Shown here: in pieces, positions 43,183 to 52,232 of the stretch
Position numbering within the stretch: the stretch's first letter is position 1
Layout of the letters: each line of letters starts with the position of its first letter
NCBI RefSeq assembly: GCF_000337535.1
Contig: NZ_AOIP01000059.1
Location: 1 to 61,499, forward strand
Direction: 5' to 3'
DNA from: Natrialba aegyptia DSM 13077
GTDB taxonomy: Archaea > Halobacteriota > Halobacteria > Halobacteriales > Natrialbaceae
DNA length: 61,499 nt
Notes under the pieces: model-generated
What the model saw: the letters and a program-made list of their open reading frames with translations, nothing else
The model's database searches: none
Told to the model about the DNA's origin: nothing
Position numbers and translations under genes: made by a program

Positions 43183-43208
43183 CGAGTTCTGAACTCGTGA
43201 TTATTTTC
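43182..43208 (+). terminator. Possible terminator after the M20 gene
   Basis: ACGAGTTC-T-GAACTCGT is a 17-base hyphenated palindrome starting at the stop codon, followed by the T-rich GATTATTTTCT. The arms are also copies of the over-represented octamer CGAGTTCN/TGAACTCG, so the hairpin may have another meaning. Confidence 0.4.
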
Positions 43209-43339
43209 TGCAACGGCAGATAACCAGGCAGAGCCATCGATCGACTGAACTCGATCACGCAGTGACGGCTTGGGTTGCCAGGAGAACCACCGACCGCCCA
43301 AGAATGTCTTTAGAATATCATGTTAGCTGAATCAGAAGG

Positions 43340-43346
43340 ATTAATT
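43340..43346 (+). promoter_or_regulatory. TATA box of the conserved hypothetical at 43370
   Basis: ATTAATT is centred about 27-29 nt before ATG 43370. Confidence 0.5.
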
Positions 43347-43369
43347 CGCGGGCTCTCTGTGTATCCGGT

Positions 43370-44017
43370 ATGAGCCAGGACGATGTGCCGGCGTCCCTTC
43401 GAACGGCAGCGGACTCGGATCGGCCGCGTGGCATACTCACACCCTCCGATCGCGACTTCCTGCTCGGGCGGAAAACGGATTACACCGATCACTCGAAAAA
43501 ACAAAAGCGGAACCGAATCCGGCGTCGGGTGCGAAACGCGATTCTCGACTTCAGTATCCTCTTTGAATACATGGAGGAACGCGACCGGGAAACCGTATTC
43601 GACCCGGACAACGAGGACCGAGACGCCTATACGCAGGGAATCACCGATATGCTCGCCTTTCTCCACCTGGGAACGATGGGCTATCACACGCCGTTCAAGG
43701 ACATGCTTTCGGAGGGCGTGGGCAAGGCCGAACAGCGCCTGGCCGGCTCGAACTACCGGATGGTCAACGTCGAGTTCAACGTCGATCCGGTCGGGCAGAT
43801 CGACGTGGACGAGGTAATCGAGAAACTCGACAACGAGGAGTTCGCCCAGCTTACCGACGAAGAACTTCGGGCGTTCGTGCGACTGTTGACGATGTCCGAC
43901 GGGTTCTCGCCCGAGGCGACGCGCGAGGAGATCAAGGATCGGGTCGACGAGTTCGGAGAGCGTGTCAGCGACAGCGCCGAGACCCGCACGCAGAAACTCG
44001 AGGAATTGACGAACTGA
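43370..44017 (+). CDS. Conserved haloarchaeal protein of unknown function
   Basis: A 215-residue acidic soluble protein. It has the pattern RGILTPSDRDFLLGRK, a basic helix KKQKRNRIRRRVRNAILDFS that could contact nucleic acid, and a helical C-terminus rich in Asp and Glu. I have seen this start pattern (ILTPxDRxFLxG) as a widespread haloarchaeal family, but no function is known to me. No membrane segment is present. The promoter shares the string GTATCCGGT with that of the M20 gene upstream. Confidence 0.75.
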   Translation: MSQDDVPASLRTAADSDRPRGILTPSDRDFLLGRKTDYTDHSKKQKRNRIRRRVRNAILDFSILFEYMEERDRETVFDPDNEDRDAYTQGITDMLAFLHLGTMGYHTPFKDMLSEGVGKAEQRLAGSNYRMVNVEFNVDPVGQIDVDEVIEKLDNEEFAQLTDEELRAFVRLLTMSDGFSPEATREEIKDRVDEFGERVSDSAETRTQKLEELTN

Positions 44018-44335
44018 GCGACCGGCGCTTTCGCTTCGGTTCGGTGCCGCCCAAACGAGTCGCTTTCGCCCGGATCACCACAGCATGAACTCTCCCGGTC
44101 GGTAGTCAATATCTGTAATTGATTGGTGGAATAGCTGTTCGAGCCGTCTATCGTCTGTTTATAGCGCAGCCGTAGCTGAGGTGGTAATCGGATCTCGTCG
44201 CGTGTCTCGGATTTCGTCCACGGATAGTACTCGTCGGTTTTGATTTATAGCGAAAATCGAGAGTATGCCGAACAACCATCCAATCAGGTCCGGAACTCGA
44301 TAGTGGCTACTTCCGGGACTTATGAACACAATCCG
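44018..44335. other. Non-coding stretch upstream of the BCCT gene
   Basis: About 320 bases with falling GC content towards the BCCT promoter. I see no gene, RNA or repeat in it. Confidence 0.5.
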
Positions 44336-44341
44336 TATATG
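44336..44341 (+). promoter_or_regulatory. TATA box of the BCCT transporter
   Basis: TATATG predicts a transcription start near 44365, more than 100 nt before the BCCT start codon. This is one of the few long leaders in the window. Confidence 0.45.
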
Positions 44342-44371
44342 ACGGACGAAAGTGAGAAACGTTTATTGTGT

Positions 44372-44413
44372 ATGGTATCAACTGATTCGGTATGCTATCG
44401 CGCAGCATGGTAA
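44372..44413 (+). promoter_or_regulatory. Possible 13-codon upstream ORF in the BCCT leader
   Basis: ATG 44372 opens a 13-residue frame (MVSTDSVCYRAAW) ending in TAA. It would be the first codon near the predicted 5' end and lies out of frame with BCCT. It could be a leader peptide that tunes translation of the transporter. The evidence is position only. Confidence 0.3.
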
Positions 44414-44471
44414 CTGGGTGGACGAGATACAGCAACGAAGTTGCTTGTCGCTCGGAACAGAGGGGAGGACG

Positions 44472-46115
44472 ATGAGCGACGCCGAGGAGGGAGTGGTCGA
44501 CGAGTTCTTCGAAGAGATCGATCCGATCGTCTTCGCGTTCGGTGCGCTGTTGACGGTCGGGGTGATCGCGGCGTTCTTCATCAACCAGAGTGCCGTTACG
44601 AAGACAATCAATACCGTTTACAGCGGGGTCGTCGAGTACTTGAACTGGGCGCTGTTGGTAATCGTCTTTCTGATCGTCCTGTTCCTCCTCTTTCTGATCA
44701 TCGGGCCGTGGGGGAAGATCAAGATGGGAGACGAGGAACCCGAGTACAGCTTCCTGTCGTTTTTTGCGATGTTGTACTCCGCGGGGTTCGCAGCGGGAGT
44801 CGTATTTTGGGGACCAACGGAGGCGCTGTTTTACTACAACGACCCGTCACCGCTGTTCGGCGTCGAGGGCGGGACGAGCGAGGCGATTCCGATCGCGATC
44901 CAGCAGACGTTGTTCCACTGGGCGCTGCCGCAGCTGGCCGTGTTTACGATCATGGGGCTTGCCATCGCCTACTTCGCGTACAACTACGAGAACGTCCCGC
45001 TTCGGGTCTCCTCAGCGTTGACGCCGATCATCGGTGCGGAGAACCTCGACGGGCCGTTCGCGAAGGTCGTCGACATTCTCGCGGTGTTCGCGACGATCGG
45101 GGGCGTGGCGACCTCGCTCGGCTTCATCGGGAGCCAGTTCATCGCCGGCCTCAACTACCAGTGGGGAATCGATCTGGGGAACGTCGGCATCCTCCTCGTG
45201 GTGACGACGATGACGCTTCTGTTTACGATTTCGATGGTACTCGGGGTCGACAGGGGGATCCGCCGGCTGTCGAACTTCAATATGATCCTGTTCGTCGCGC
45301 TCATGCTCGCGACGTTCATCCTGGGGCCGACGCTGTTCTTGCTCCTGCTCGGCTCGCAAGCGATGGGCGGCATGATCGCCGACTTCACGTCGATGAGCCT
45401 CTACACCGGCACCGGTACCAATGGCGGTACGACGTGGATGAACGACTGGACGGTCTTCTACTGGGCGTGGGCACTCTCGTGGTCCCCGTTCGCCGGACTG
45501 TTCATCGCTCGCATCTCCAAGGGTCGGACCGTCCGCGAAGTCGCGTTTACGGGTATCGGTGCGACCTCGGCCGCGACCATCCCGTGGTTCACGTTCGTCG
45601 GCGGCACCGCGCTGCGATACCACCACACCGGAACGGCCGACTTCAGCACGGTGGTCGCCAACAATACGCCGGAGGTTTCGGGCTTCATCCTCTTCGAAGC
45701 GTTCCCCTTTGGAACCGTGTTCATGATCGCATTCATGATCCTCGTGACGACGTTCTTCATCACGTCGGCGGACTCCTCGACACTCGCCGTCTCGATGATG
45801 ACCACCGGCGGGAAAGCGAGGCCGTCGAGCATCAACCGGGTCTTCTGGGGCGTCGTCCTCGGTCTGACCGCCGCGATCCTCATGATCATCGGCGGCGAGA
45901 GCGGGACGGGTGCGCTACAGAACGCGGTCATCATCACCGGTGCGCCGTTCGCGTTCGTCTGCTTCGCCGCGATGCTCTCGCTCATCAAGGACTTCAGCTC
46001 GAGCTACGGCCGGGTGTTACTGCAGGACGAAACCGTCCTCATCGGCTCGAGCCGGAAAACGGACTCCGAACCGCCGGCCGGCCCCGGCGGCCCCGCCGAA
46101 ATGGACGACGACTGA
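44472..46115 (+). CDS. BCCT-family betaine/choline/carnitine transporter
   Basis: A 547-residue secondary transporter with twelve helices. The BCCT signature segment is WTVFYWAWALSWSPFAGLFI followed by ARISKGRTVREV; VFWGPTEALFYYNDP and FITSADSSTLAVSMMTTGG are further family marks. It imports glycine betaine, choline, carnitine or a related trimethylammonium compound with sodium or protons, for osmoprotection or as nutrient. A strong Shine-Dalgarno GGAGG (44464-44468) lies 3 nt before the ATG, unlike the leaderless genes around it, so the ATG at 44472 is chosen. The adjacent aminotransferases and amidohydrolase suggest nutrient use. Confidence 0.92.
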   Translation: MSDAEEGVVDEFFEEIDPIVFAFGALLTVGVIAAFFINQSAVTKTINTVYSGVVEYLNWALLVIVFLIVLFLLFLIIGPWGKIKMGDEEPEYSFLSFFAMLYSAGFAAGVVFWGPTEALFYYNDPSPLFGVEGGTSEAIPIAIQQTLFHWALPQLAVFTIMGLAIAYFAYNYENVPLRVSSALTPIIGAENLDGPFAKVVDILAVFATIGGVATSLGFIGSQFIAGLNYQWGIDLGNVGILLVVTTMTLLFTISMVLGVDRGIRRLSNFNMILFVALMLATFILGPTLFLLLLGSQAMGGMIADFTSMSLYTGTGTNGGTTWMNDWTVFYWAWALSWSPFAGLFIARISKGRTVREVAFTGIGATSAATIPWFTFVGGTALRYHHTGTADFSTVVANNTPEVSGFILFEAFPFGTVFMIAFMILVTTFFITSADSSTLAVSMMTTGGKARPSSINRVFWGVVLGLTAAILMIIGGESGTGALQNAVIITGAPFAFVCFAAMLSLIKDFSSSYGRVLLQDETVLIGSSRKTDSEPPAGPGGPAEMDDD

Positions 46116-46241
46116 TTCCATCCCGTCGATCAATCGAGAGCGCGCCGATTGACTCACTCAACCGTCTTCCCGTCCGGTTTTCTCGTCAACTGCCTGCTAG
46201 CCGTTCCGGCGCTCCGATCCGAAACACCGGTGATAACAAGA

Positions 46242-46248
46242 TTTAATG
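46242..46248 (+). promoter_or_regulatory. TATA box of the second aminotransferase
   Basis: TTTAATG is centred 27 nt before ATG 46272. The sequence at the start, ATTGTGTATGG (46265-46275), is identical to 44365-44375 at the predicted BCCT transcription start. Confidence 0.6.
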
Positions 46249-46271
46249 TACGTCATAAACATAAATTGTGT

Positions 46272-47651
46272 ATGGATAGGGACACAGCGAAACCGGACGT
46301 GGACGCCTTTCCCGGGTCAAACGCCCGCAAGTGGGTCGAGTTCCACGGCAAGAACGCGGCTCCGAGCGAGTACTCCCACGAGTTCGTCTGGGATGTGACG
46401 CGCGAGGCGGACGGGCCGTTCGTCACCGACGTCGACGGCAACGTGTTGCTCGATTTTACCTGCCACATCGGGGCGGCACCGCTCGGCTACAACAACGAGA
46501 AGGTCACCGCCAAACTCCGGGAGTTCGACCTCGTCGAGCCGATGAAGATCGCCGGCCAGGACATGTACTTCGGTGCCGGACCGACGCCCGAGGAATCGGC
46601 CGTTCCGGGGTCGAGCCATTTGATGGACAAACTGACCGAGGTCTCGAGTCAGTACGGCATGGACACTGTCTTCCTCTCGAACTCGGGTGCGGAGGTCATG
46701 GAGAACGCGATGAAGATCACTCACGACTACCGTGCCCCCTCGAAGTACGGCGTCGCGTTCGACGGGAGTTTCCACGGGCGGACGTTCGGGACGCTGTCGA
46801 TCACGAAGTCGAAGGAGGTCTACACGCGTCACTATCCCCAGCTAAGCGGGATCGAGACGGTGCCGTTCTGTGACTGCACCGGCGAGGATGACGGCGACTG
46901 CAACTGTGAGTGTGGCTTTTTCGCCGGCGAGGAGTCCCAGCTACGGACCATGCTCGCACCGGAGGGCGGCCGCATCAATCCCGACGAAATCGCCTTTCTC
47001 ACGCTCGAGCCGATTCAGGGCGTCGGCGGCTACCGCTTCCCCAGCGAGGCGTTCATGCGAGAGGTCGCCGACGTGACCGACAAATACGACATTCCGCTGG
47101 TCGTCGACGAGATCCAGTCGGGTATCGGGCGCACGGGCGAAATCTGGGCTTCGGATCACTACCCGATCGAACCCGACGTGATCGCCAGCGCGAAGGCCCT
47201 GCGAGTCGGTGCGACGATCTCTCGGTCCGAGATCTTCCCCGCGGAGAAAAACCGACTCGGGTCGACGTTCGGCGGCGGCGATCTGCTCGGATCGATGATG
47301 GGGACGTTCACGCTCGAGGCCATTCAGGAACACGATCTGCTCGCGAACGCGACCCGGCGCGGCGAGCAGGCCAAGGAACTGCTTCGTGACGACTCGCCCG
47401 CCTCCGTTGAGGACGTCCGCGGAAAGGGGCTGATGCTCGCCGTCGAGTTCGATACGGCCGACCGACGGGACGCCGTCGTGACGGCGTCGCTGGAACGCGG
47501 ACTGCTGACGCTCGGCTGCGGCGAGAAAACGATCCGTCTGCTCCCGCCGCTCGATTCGAGCGAACGCGAAATCGAACTCGGGATCGGGATCTTTCTCGAC
47601 GCGATCGACGCCGCCGACGCGGTTGATGCGAGCGCGAAAGCGCTCCGCTGA
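46272..47651 (+). CDS. Class-III PLP-dependent aminotransferase with Cys-rich insert
   Basis: A 459-residue fold-type-I aminotransferase. The PLP site is SNSGAEVMENAMKITHDY, the ring-binding Asp lies in LVVDEIQSGIGRTG, and the Schiff-base lysine in IASAKALRVGATIS. Between about residues 199 and 217 an insert reads CDCTGEDDGDCNCECGF, with five cysteines that could bind a metal or Fe-S cluster. The remainder matches archaeal omega-aminotransferases related to ornithine, lysine or broad-specificity enzymes, including the racemase-like Pyrococcus group. The TATA box fixes a leaderless start at 46272; a longer frame is rejected. The substrate is unknown. Confidence 0.9.
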   Translation: MDRDTAKPDVDAFPGSNARKWVEFHGKNAAPSEYSHEFVWDVTREADGPFVTDVDGNVLLDFTCHIGAAPLGYNNEKVTAKLREFDLVEPMKIAGQDMYFGAGPTPEESAVPGSSHLMDKLTEVSSQYGMDTVFLSNSGAEVMENAMKITHDYRAPSKYGVAFDGSFHGRTFGTLSITKSKEVYTRHYPQLSGIETVPFCDCTGEDDGDCNCECGFFAGEESQLRTMLAPEGGRINPDEIAFLTLEPIQGVGGYRFPSEAFMREVADVTDKYDIPLVVDEIQSGIGRTGEIWASDHYPIEPDVIASAKALRVGATISRSEIFPAEKNRLGSTFGGGDLLGSMMGTFTLEAIQEHDLLANATRRGEQAKELLRDDSPASVEDVRGKGLMLAVEFDTADRRDAVVTASLERGLLTLGCGEKTIRLLPPLDSSEREIELGIGIFLDAIDAADAVDASAKALR

Positions 47652-47752
47652 ACTCGTTGTGCGATATCGCGTCACTCGGGAAAACGTGATTCCGGGTGTC
47701 GGTTCCAGTTCCGGTCCCAGTATTGGTACCGGTGGCGTGAAGGCCGGGCGGC

Positions 47753-49228
47753 TCAGTCTTCGCCGGGGACGCCGGTGCCGACGCCGCTACCCGGTGATGC
47801 GGTCTCATCGGCACCGCTCCCTTCCTTGTAGACAATCTGCCACCCAGTGATGCCCATGATCAGAAGGACAAGCGGCGAGAAGAAACCAAAGAAGTAGTAG
47901 GGGGCATATTCCAGCGTGGAAACGCCGAGCGTGCCGGCCATAAACAGGCCGCCGCTGCCCCAGGGGATAAGCGCACTCGTCGTCGTCCCGGACGCCTCGA
48001 TGGCGCGCGAGAGGTTCTTCGCTTTCAGTCCCTGTTCCTCGTAGAGGTTCCGGAGGGTCATTCCCGGAACGACGATGCTCACGTACTGCTCGGCGGCGAG
48101 GATATTCATAGAGACCGCGGAGAGGGCGGTGACGCCCGTCAAACTCGCGACCCCGCGACAGAGCCGGCCAAGGTGGTGGGCGAGGACGGCGAGAATCCCG
48201 GTCCGCTCGAGCATGCCGCCGAGCGAGAGCGCGGCGATGGCGATCGTCACGATCCAGGCACCGTCGATCATCCCCGAAGTATCGAGGAGGCCGTCCACGA
48301 GTTCCATTCCCGTTTCGGGTCCGGTCCCGGACTGGGCGGCCGACCACGCGGCGGCGAATCCGGTACCCTGGACGAGCATCGACGTGAACACGCCCGCGAA
48401 GACGCCCGTTCCGAGCGCGGGGAGCGCCGGAATACCGTAGACCGCGAGCCCAAAGGTGACGACGATCGGCAGGAAGACGAGCGGCGAGATAACGTAACTC
48501 CCCTGGAGAGCCGTTTGGATCGAGTCGAGGCGGCCGGCGGGGATCGATCCGGCGGCGTCCAGTCCGATGGCGGCGTACAGCACGACCGAGAGGCCGAACG
48601 CGACGAGGGTTCCGGCCCGCATCGCGTTGATGTGGTCGTACAGATCGGTGTTCGTCACCGCGGCGGCGAGGTTCGTCGTATCCGAGAGCGGGGACTGCTT
48701 GTCGCCCGCGTAGGCTCCGCTGAGGATCGCCCCGGCGGTCATCGGCTCGGGAATGCCGAGTCCGGACCCGATACCGATGAACGCGACGCCGAGGGCGCCC
48801 GCCGTCGTCCACGACGAGCCGACCGCAAAGGAGATGATCGCGGCGAGGATGGCGGTTACCGGGAGGAACACCGCGGGCGTGAGAAATTCCAACCCGTAGT
48901 ACATCAGGCCCGGAATCGTCCCGGCTTGAATCCACGAGGAGATGAGCGCGTAGACGGTGAACATGATGATGATCACCTTCATCCCCATGAGGAGACTGTC
49001 CGTGATCCCGTCGTACAGGTCGTCCCAGGAGAGACCGAGGTGATACCGGGCGAACAGGCCGGTGAAAGCGATGCCCCAGAGGAGCGGGAACTGCGGGTCC
49101 AGGTCGAACGCGACGATGCCGACGCTGAGGAAGACGATCATGCCCGCGATGGGAACGAGCGCCGCCGCGAGCGACGGGCGTTCGTCGGGATCGATATCCT
49201 CGAACAGTCGCGGCTCGAACGCTACCAT
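47753..49228 (-). CDS. NhaC-family Na+/H+ antiporter
   Basis: A 491-residue membrane antiporter with about eleven to twelve helices. NhaC-family marks are AISFAVGSSWTTAGALGVAF in part, GAILSGAYAGDKQSPLSDTTNLA and TGVTALSAVSMNILAAEQY. NhaC exchanges sodium for protons; some relatives exchange malate and lactate or amino-acid-linked acids. It lies downstream of hutH on the same strand with a 198-base gap, so it could be read as an extension of the hut operon or from its own promoter; a TATA-like run lies near 49300-49311. Confidence 0.9.
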   Translation of the reverse strand: MVAFEPRLFEDIDPDERPSLAAALVPIAGMIVFLSVGIVAFDLDPQFPLLWGIAFTGLFARYHLGLSWDDLYDGITDSLLMGMKVIIIMFTVYALISSWIQAGTIPGLMYYGLEFLTPAVFLPVTAILAAIISFAVGSSWTTAGALGVAFIGIGSGLGIPEPMTAGAILSGAYAGDKQSPLSDTTNLAAAVTNTDLYDHINAMRAGTLVAFGLSVVLYAAIGLDAAGSIPAGRLDSIQTALQGSYVISPLVFLPIVVTFGLAVYGIPALPALGTGVFAGVFTSMLVQGTGFAAAWSAAQSGTGPETGMELVDGLLDTSGMIDGAWIVTIAIAALSLGGMLERTGILAVLAHHLGRLCRGVASLTGVTALSAVSMNILAAEQYVSIVVPGMTLRNLYEEQGLKAKNLSRAIEASGTTTSALIPWGSGGLFMAGTLGVSTLEYAPYYFFGFFSPLVLLIMGITGWQIVYKEGSGADETASPGSGVGTGVPGED

Positions 49229-49426
49229 TGGATCACCGTATTAGCAAGACGATCCGGAAGACGAGTCGGTCGGTCGCACACTGTGTACCCTGTTATCATA
49301 CTCTATGAATAATAGTCGAAGAGTACTGCAAATAGCAGCAGTTTCCATTCGGGCAGTCCTTTAAATACCCTCGATCGACTCACGGCTTTGGTAGTGGGTC
49401 GCAGCAGCACACTAAAAACAGTGTCG

Positions 49427-51001
49427 CTACGCCAGTCCGGCGTCGATCGCCGTCTCGACGTTCTCGAACAGTTGGTCCGACCGGAGAAGCGCCAGCATTC
49501 GATCGATGTCCCCGTGAAGCGGCCGGTCCTCGTCGAGATGAGAGACGTGTTCGCGGACGGTCCGATAGGCCGCGTGCGTTCCGATTCCGGGATCGAGTTC
49601 AGCGACGAAATCGAGCGCCTGCGCCGCACAGAGCAGTTCGATACCGACGACGCGGAGCGTAGACGAGACCGTTTCTCTGGCGATGTGAGCGCTCTGGGCG
49701 CTCATACTCACGTGGTCTTCCTGGTTCCCGCTAACCGGGATACTATCCGTCGACGGCCGACCCTGGGACCGATTCGTACTCACGAGGTCCGCCGCCGTGT
49801 ACTGGGCGATCATGTACCCCGATCGGAGGCCGCTCCCTTCGGTCAGGAACGGCGGCAAGTGCGCTTCTTGAACGTTCGGATTGAGCATCCGATCCATCCG
49901 CCGTTCCGAAATCGACGCGAGTTCAGCCAGGGCGCTCGTGACGTAATCCAACCGCAACGCCAGCGGTTGGCCGTGGAAGTTGCCGCCCGAGAGAACCGCA
50001 GCCCGATCGGTCCCGCTGGCGCGGTCGTCCGCTTCGTCGGCGGGGAACACGAGCGGGTTGTCCGTCGCACTGTTGAGTTCCGTCTCGACGGCCTCACGGA
50101 GGTGCTGGATCGAATCCCGAACCGCGCCGTGAACCTGCGGGAGACACCGGAGCGAGTACGCGTCCTGCACCCGATCGCAGTTGCGGTGGGACTCGACGAT
50201 TTCGGAATCGCGGGTCAGCCGACGGATATTTTCGGCGCTTTCGGTTTGGCCTCGGTGTGGCCGAACGTTCTGGATGCTGGGATGTGAACTCGCAGTGGTA
50301 CTCATCGTCGCCTCCGTCGTCATCGCACCCGCGATATCCGCCGCGCGCATCGCTCGCTCGGCGTCGCGGACGACGAGCGCGGCCAGACCGACGGTTAGCT
50401 GCGTACCGTTGATAATCCCCAATCCCTCTTTCGCCCGGAGCGTCACCGGTTCGAGTTCAGCTCGCGCCAGCGCTTCGTCGCCGGGCAGTCGGTCGTCGCC
50501 GACGGTGGCTTCACCCTCGCCGATGAGGACGAGCGCGAGGTGGGCAAGCGGCGCGAGATCGCCGCTTGCACCGAGGCTCCCCTTGGCTCTCACGACGGGG
50601 TGAACGCCGTTGTTTAGCATCCCGACGAGCAGATCGACGATGCGTTCCCGGACACCGCTGTATCCTTTCACCAGGGCGTTGAGTCGGGTTACGAGCATCG
50701 CTCGGACTTCCGATCGCTCGAGTTCATCGCCGGTGCCCGCGGCGTGACTCCGAACGAGATTCTGCTGGAGCGTTTCGATGTCGCCCTCGGGGATCCGTTC
50801 CTGGACGAGTTCACCGAAGCCGGTGTTGACGCCGTAGACGGCCTGTCCGGAGTCGACGATGTCGACGATGCGCTCTCGCGACTCGCGAACGCGCTCGCGG
50901 GCGGATTCGGGGACCGAGACGGGTGCGCCCGCTCGGGCGACGCGTTCGACGGCCGCCAGCGTGAGCGTTTCGCCGTCGACGACAACCGGGTCGTCAGTCA
51001 C
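49427..51001 (-). CDS. hutH: Histidine ammonia-lyase
   Basis: First enzyme of histidine breakdown: histidine to urocanate plus ammonia. The MIO cofactor forms from Ala-Ser-Gly in GSLGASGDLAPLAHLAL around residue 145. Active-site stretches VYGVNTGFGELV, GNFHGQPLALRLDYV and SGNQEDHVSMSAQSA are intact. The 524 residues are normal for the family. It overlaps hutI by 8 nt and is the last hut gene of the operon hutU-hutG-hutI-hutH. Confidence 0.96.
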   Translation of the reverse strand: MTDDPVVVDGETLTLAAVERVARAGAPVSVPESARERVRESRERIVDIVDSGQAVYGVNTGFGELVQERIPEGDIETLQQNLVRSHAAGTGDELERSEVRAMLVTRLNALVKGYSGVRERIVDLLVGMLNNGVHPVVRAKGSLGASGDLAPLAHLALVLIGEGEATVGDDRLPGDEALARAELEPVTLRAKEGLGIINGTQLTVGLAALVVRDAERAMRAADIAGAMTTEATMSTTASSHPSIQNVRPHRGQTESAENIRRLTRDSEIVESHRNCDRVQDAYSLRCLPQVHGAVRDSIQHLREAVETELNSATDNPLVFPADEADDRASGTDRAAVLSGGNFHGQPLALRLDYVTSALAELASISERRMDRMLNPNVQEAHLPPFLTEGSGLRSGYMIAQYTAADLVSTNRSQGRPSTDSIPVSGNQEDHVSMSAQSAHIARETVSSTLRVVGIELLCAAQALDFVAELDPGIGTHAAYRTVREHVSHLDEDRPLHGDIDRMLALLRSDQLFENVETAIDAGLA

Positions 51002-52232
51002 GGTGCACCACCGTTCCGTCCGTGATTACTGTTTGCACGTTCGAGACGCCGAAGTTGTACGGGATGTGTTGATAGTTGGTCACGGTTGCGATTGCAAGGT
51101 CGCCGGGTGCGCCCTCCCGAATGGTGCCCGTGCCGTCGGTGCGGTCGACGGCGCGGGCGGCGATACTGGTTGCACCGCGGATCGCTGCGGCCGGTGTCAT
51201 TCGCATGCCGTTACAGGCGAGTTCGACGACGGATTCCATGCTCTGTGAGAAGCAGTTCGGATTGAAGTCGGTCGCGAGGGCGACCGGCACGTCCGCTGCC
51301 TCGAAGGCCGCCGCGTCCGCATATGGCGCGCCGAGCGAGAACGCCGTCCCCGGCAGGAGCACCGGCGTCACGCCCGCCTCGCCGAGCGCTTCGATATCCT
51401 CGTCGGTCGCCTGCAACAGGTGGTCGGCGCTGGCTGCACCGCAGTCGGCGGCCAGTTGCGAGCCGCCGAGTCGCTCGAACTCCTCGGCGTGGATCTTCGG
51501 CGTTAGGCCCAGTTCCTGGCCCGCCTCGAGAATCCGTCGGGACTGTGAAACCGAGAAGACGCCAGCCTCGCAGAACACGTCGCAGAACTCGGCGAGGCCG
51601 GCGTCCGCAACCGCCGGCAGTTGCTCCTCGATCACGCGGTCGACGTACTCTTCGGTGTCCGCGCCCTCGGGAACCGCGTGTGCGCCCATAAACGTCGGGA
51701 CGACATCGATCGGGTGCTGGTCGGCCGCCTCGTCGATCGCTTCGAGTAACTTCAGTTCCGTCTCGACGTCGAGCCCGTAGCCGGATTTCACCTCGACCGT
51801 CGTCGTGCCGTGGGCGAGCATGGTATCGAGGTGTTCGAGCAGATTCGCGACGAGTTCAGCGCGCTCCGCCTCGCGGGTCGCCCGAACCGTCCGCAAGATG
51901 CCGCCGCCCTCCTCCAGGATGTCCTGGTAGCTCGCGCCGGCAAGTTTCGCGGTGAACTCGTCGACCCGGTCGCCAGCGAAGACGGCGTGCGTGTGGGGAT
52001 CGACGAAGCCCGGCAGGACCGTCCGCCCGGTAGCGTCGACGGACTCCGTCGCGTTCTCCGGCGGATGTGCACGCGTTACGTCTGTCGTGGGGCCGACGGC
52101 GACGACGATGCCGTCCTCGATCGCGACGGCACCGTTTTCGATGACCTCGAGTTCGTCATCCGAACCATCACCGTCACCACCGCCGGTCGGCGTCACGACC
52201 TGTGCGGCGTCGTGGACGACGAGATCGGTCAT
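50994..52232 (-). CDS. hutI: Imidazolonepropionase
   Basis: Third enzyme of the pathway: 4-imidazolone-5-propionate to N-formimino-glutamate. It is a 412-residue amidohydrolase. The metal motif is [18 protein letters not shown], followed by [19 protein letters not shown] in part, [16 protein letters not shown] and [14 protein letters not shown]. The start at 52232 overlaps the stop of hutG by 4 nt (ATGA); longer frames upstream lie inside hutG and are rejected. Confidence 0.95.
   Translation of the reverse strand: MTDLVVHDAAQVVTPTGGGDGDGSDDELEVIENGAVAIEDGIVVAVGPTTDVTRAHPPENATESVDATGRTVLPGFVDPHTHAVFAGDRVDEFTAKLAGASYQDILEEGGGILRTVRATREAERAELVANLLEHLDTMLAHGTTTVEVKSGYGLDVETELKLLEAIDEAADQHPIDVVPTFMGAHAVPEGADTEEYVDRVIEEQLPAVADAGLAEFCDVFCEAGVFSVSQSRRILEAGQELGLTPKIHAEEFERLGGSQLAADCGAASADHLLQATDEDIEALGEAGVTPVLLPGTAFSLGAPYADAAAFEAADVPVALATDFNPNCFSQSMESVVELACNGMRMTPAAAIRGATSIAARAVDRTDGTGTIREGAPGDLAIATVTNYQHIPYNFGVSNVQTVITDGTVVHRD

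Noticed and set aside
44441-46246. Long plus-strand frame of 601 codons overlapping BCCT
   Set aside because: Shadow in another phase; Arg- and Gly-rich and without membrane helices, while the BCCT frame has all family motifs.
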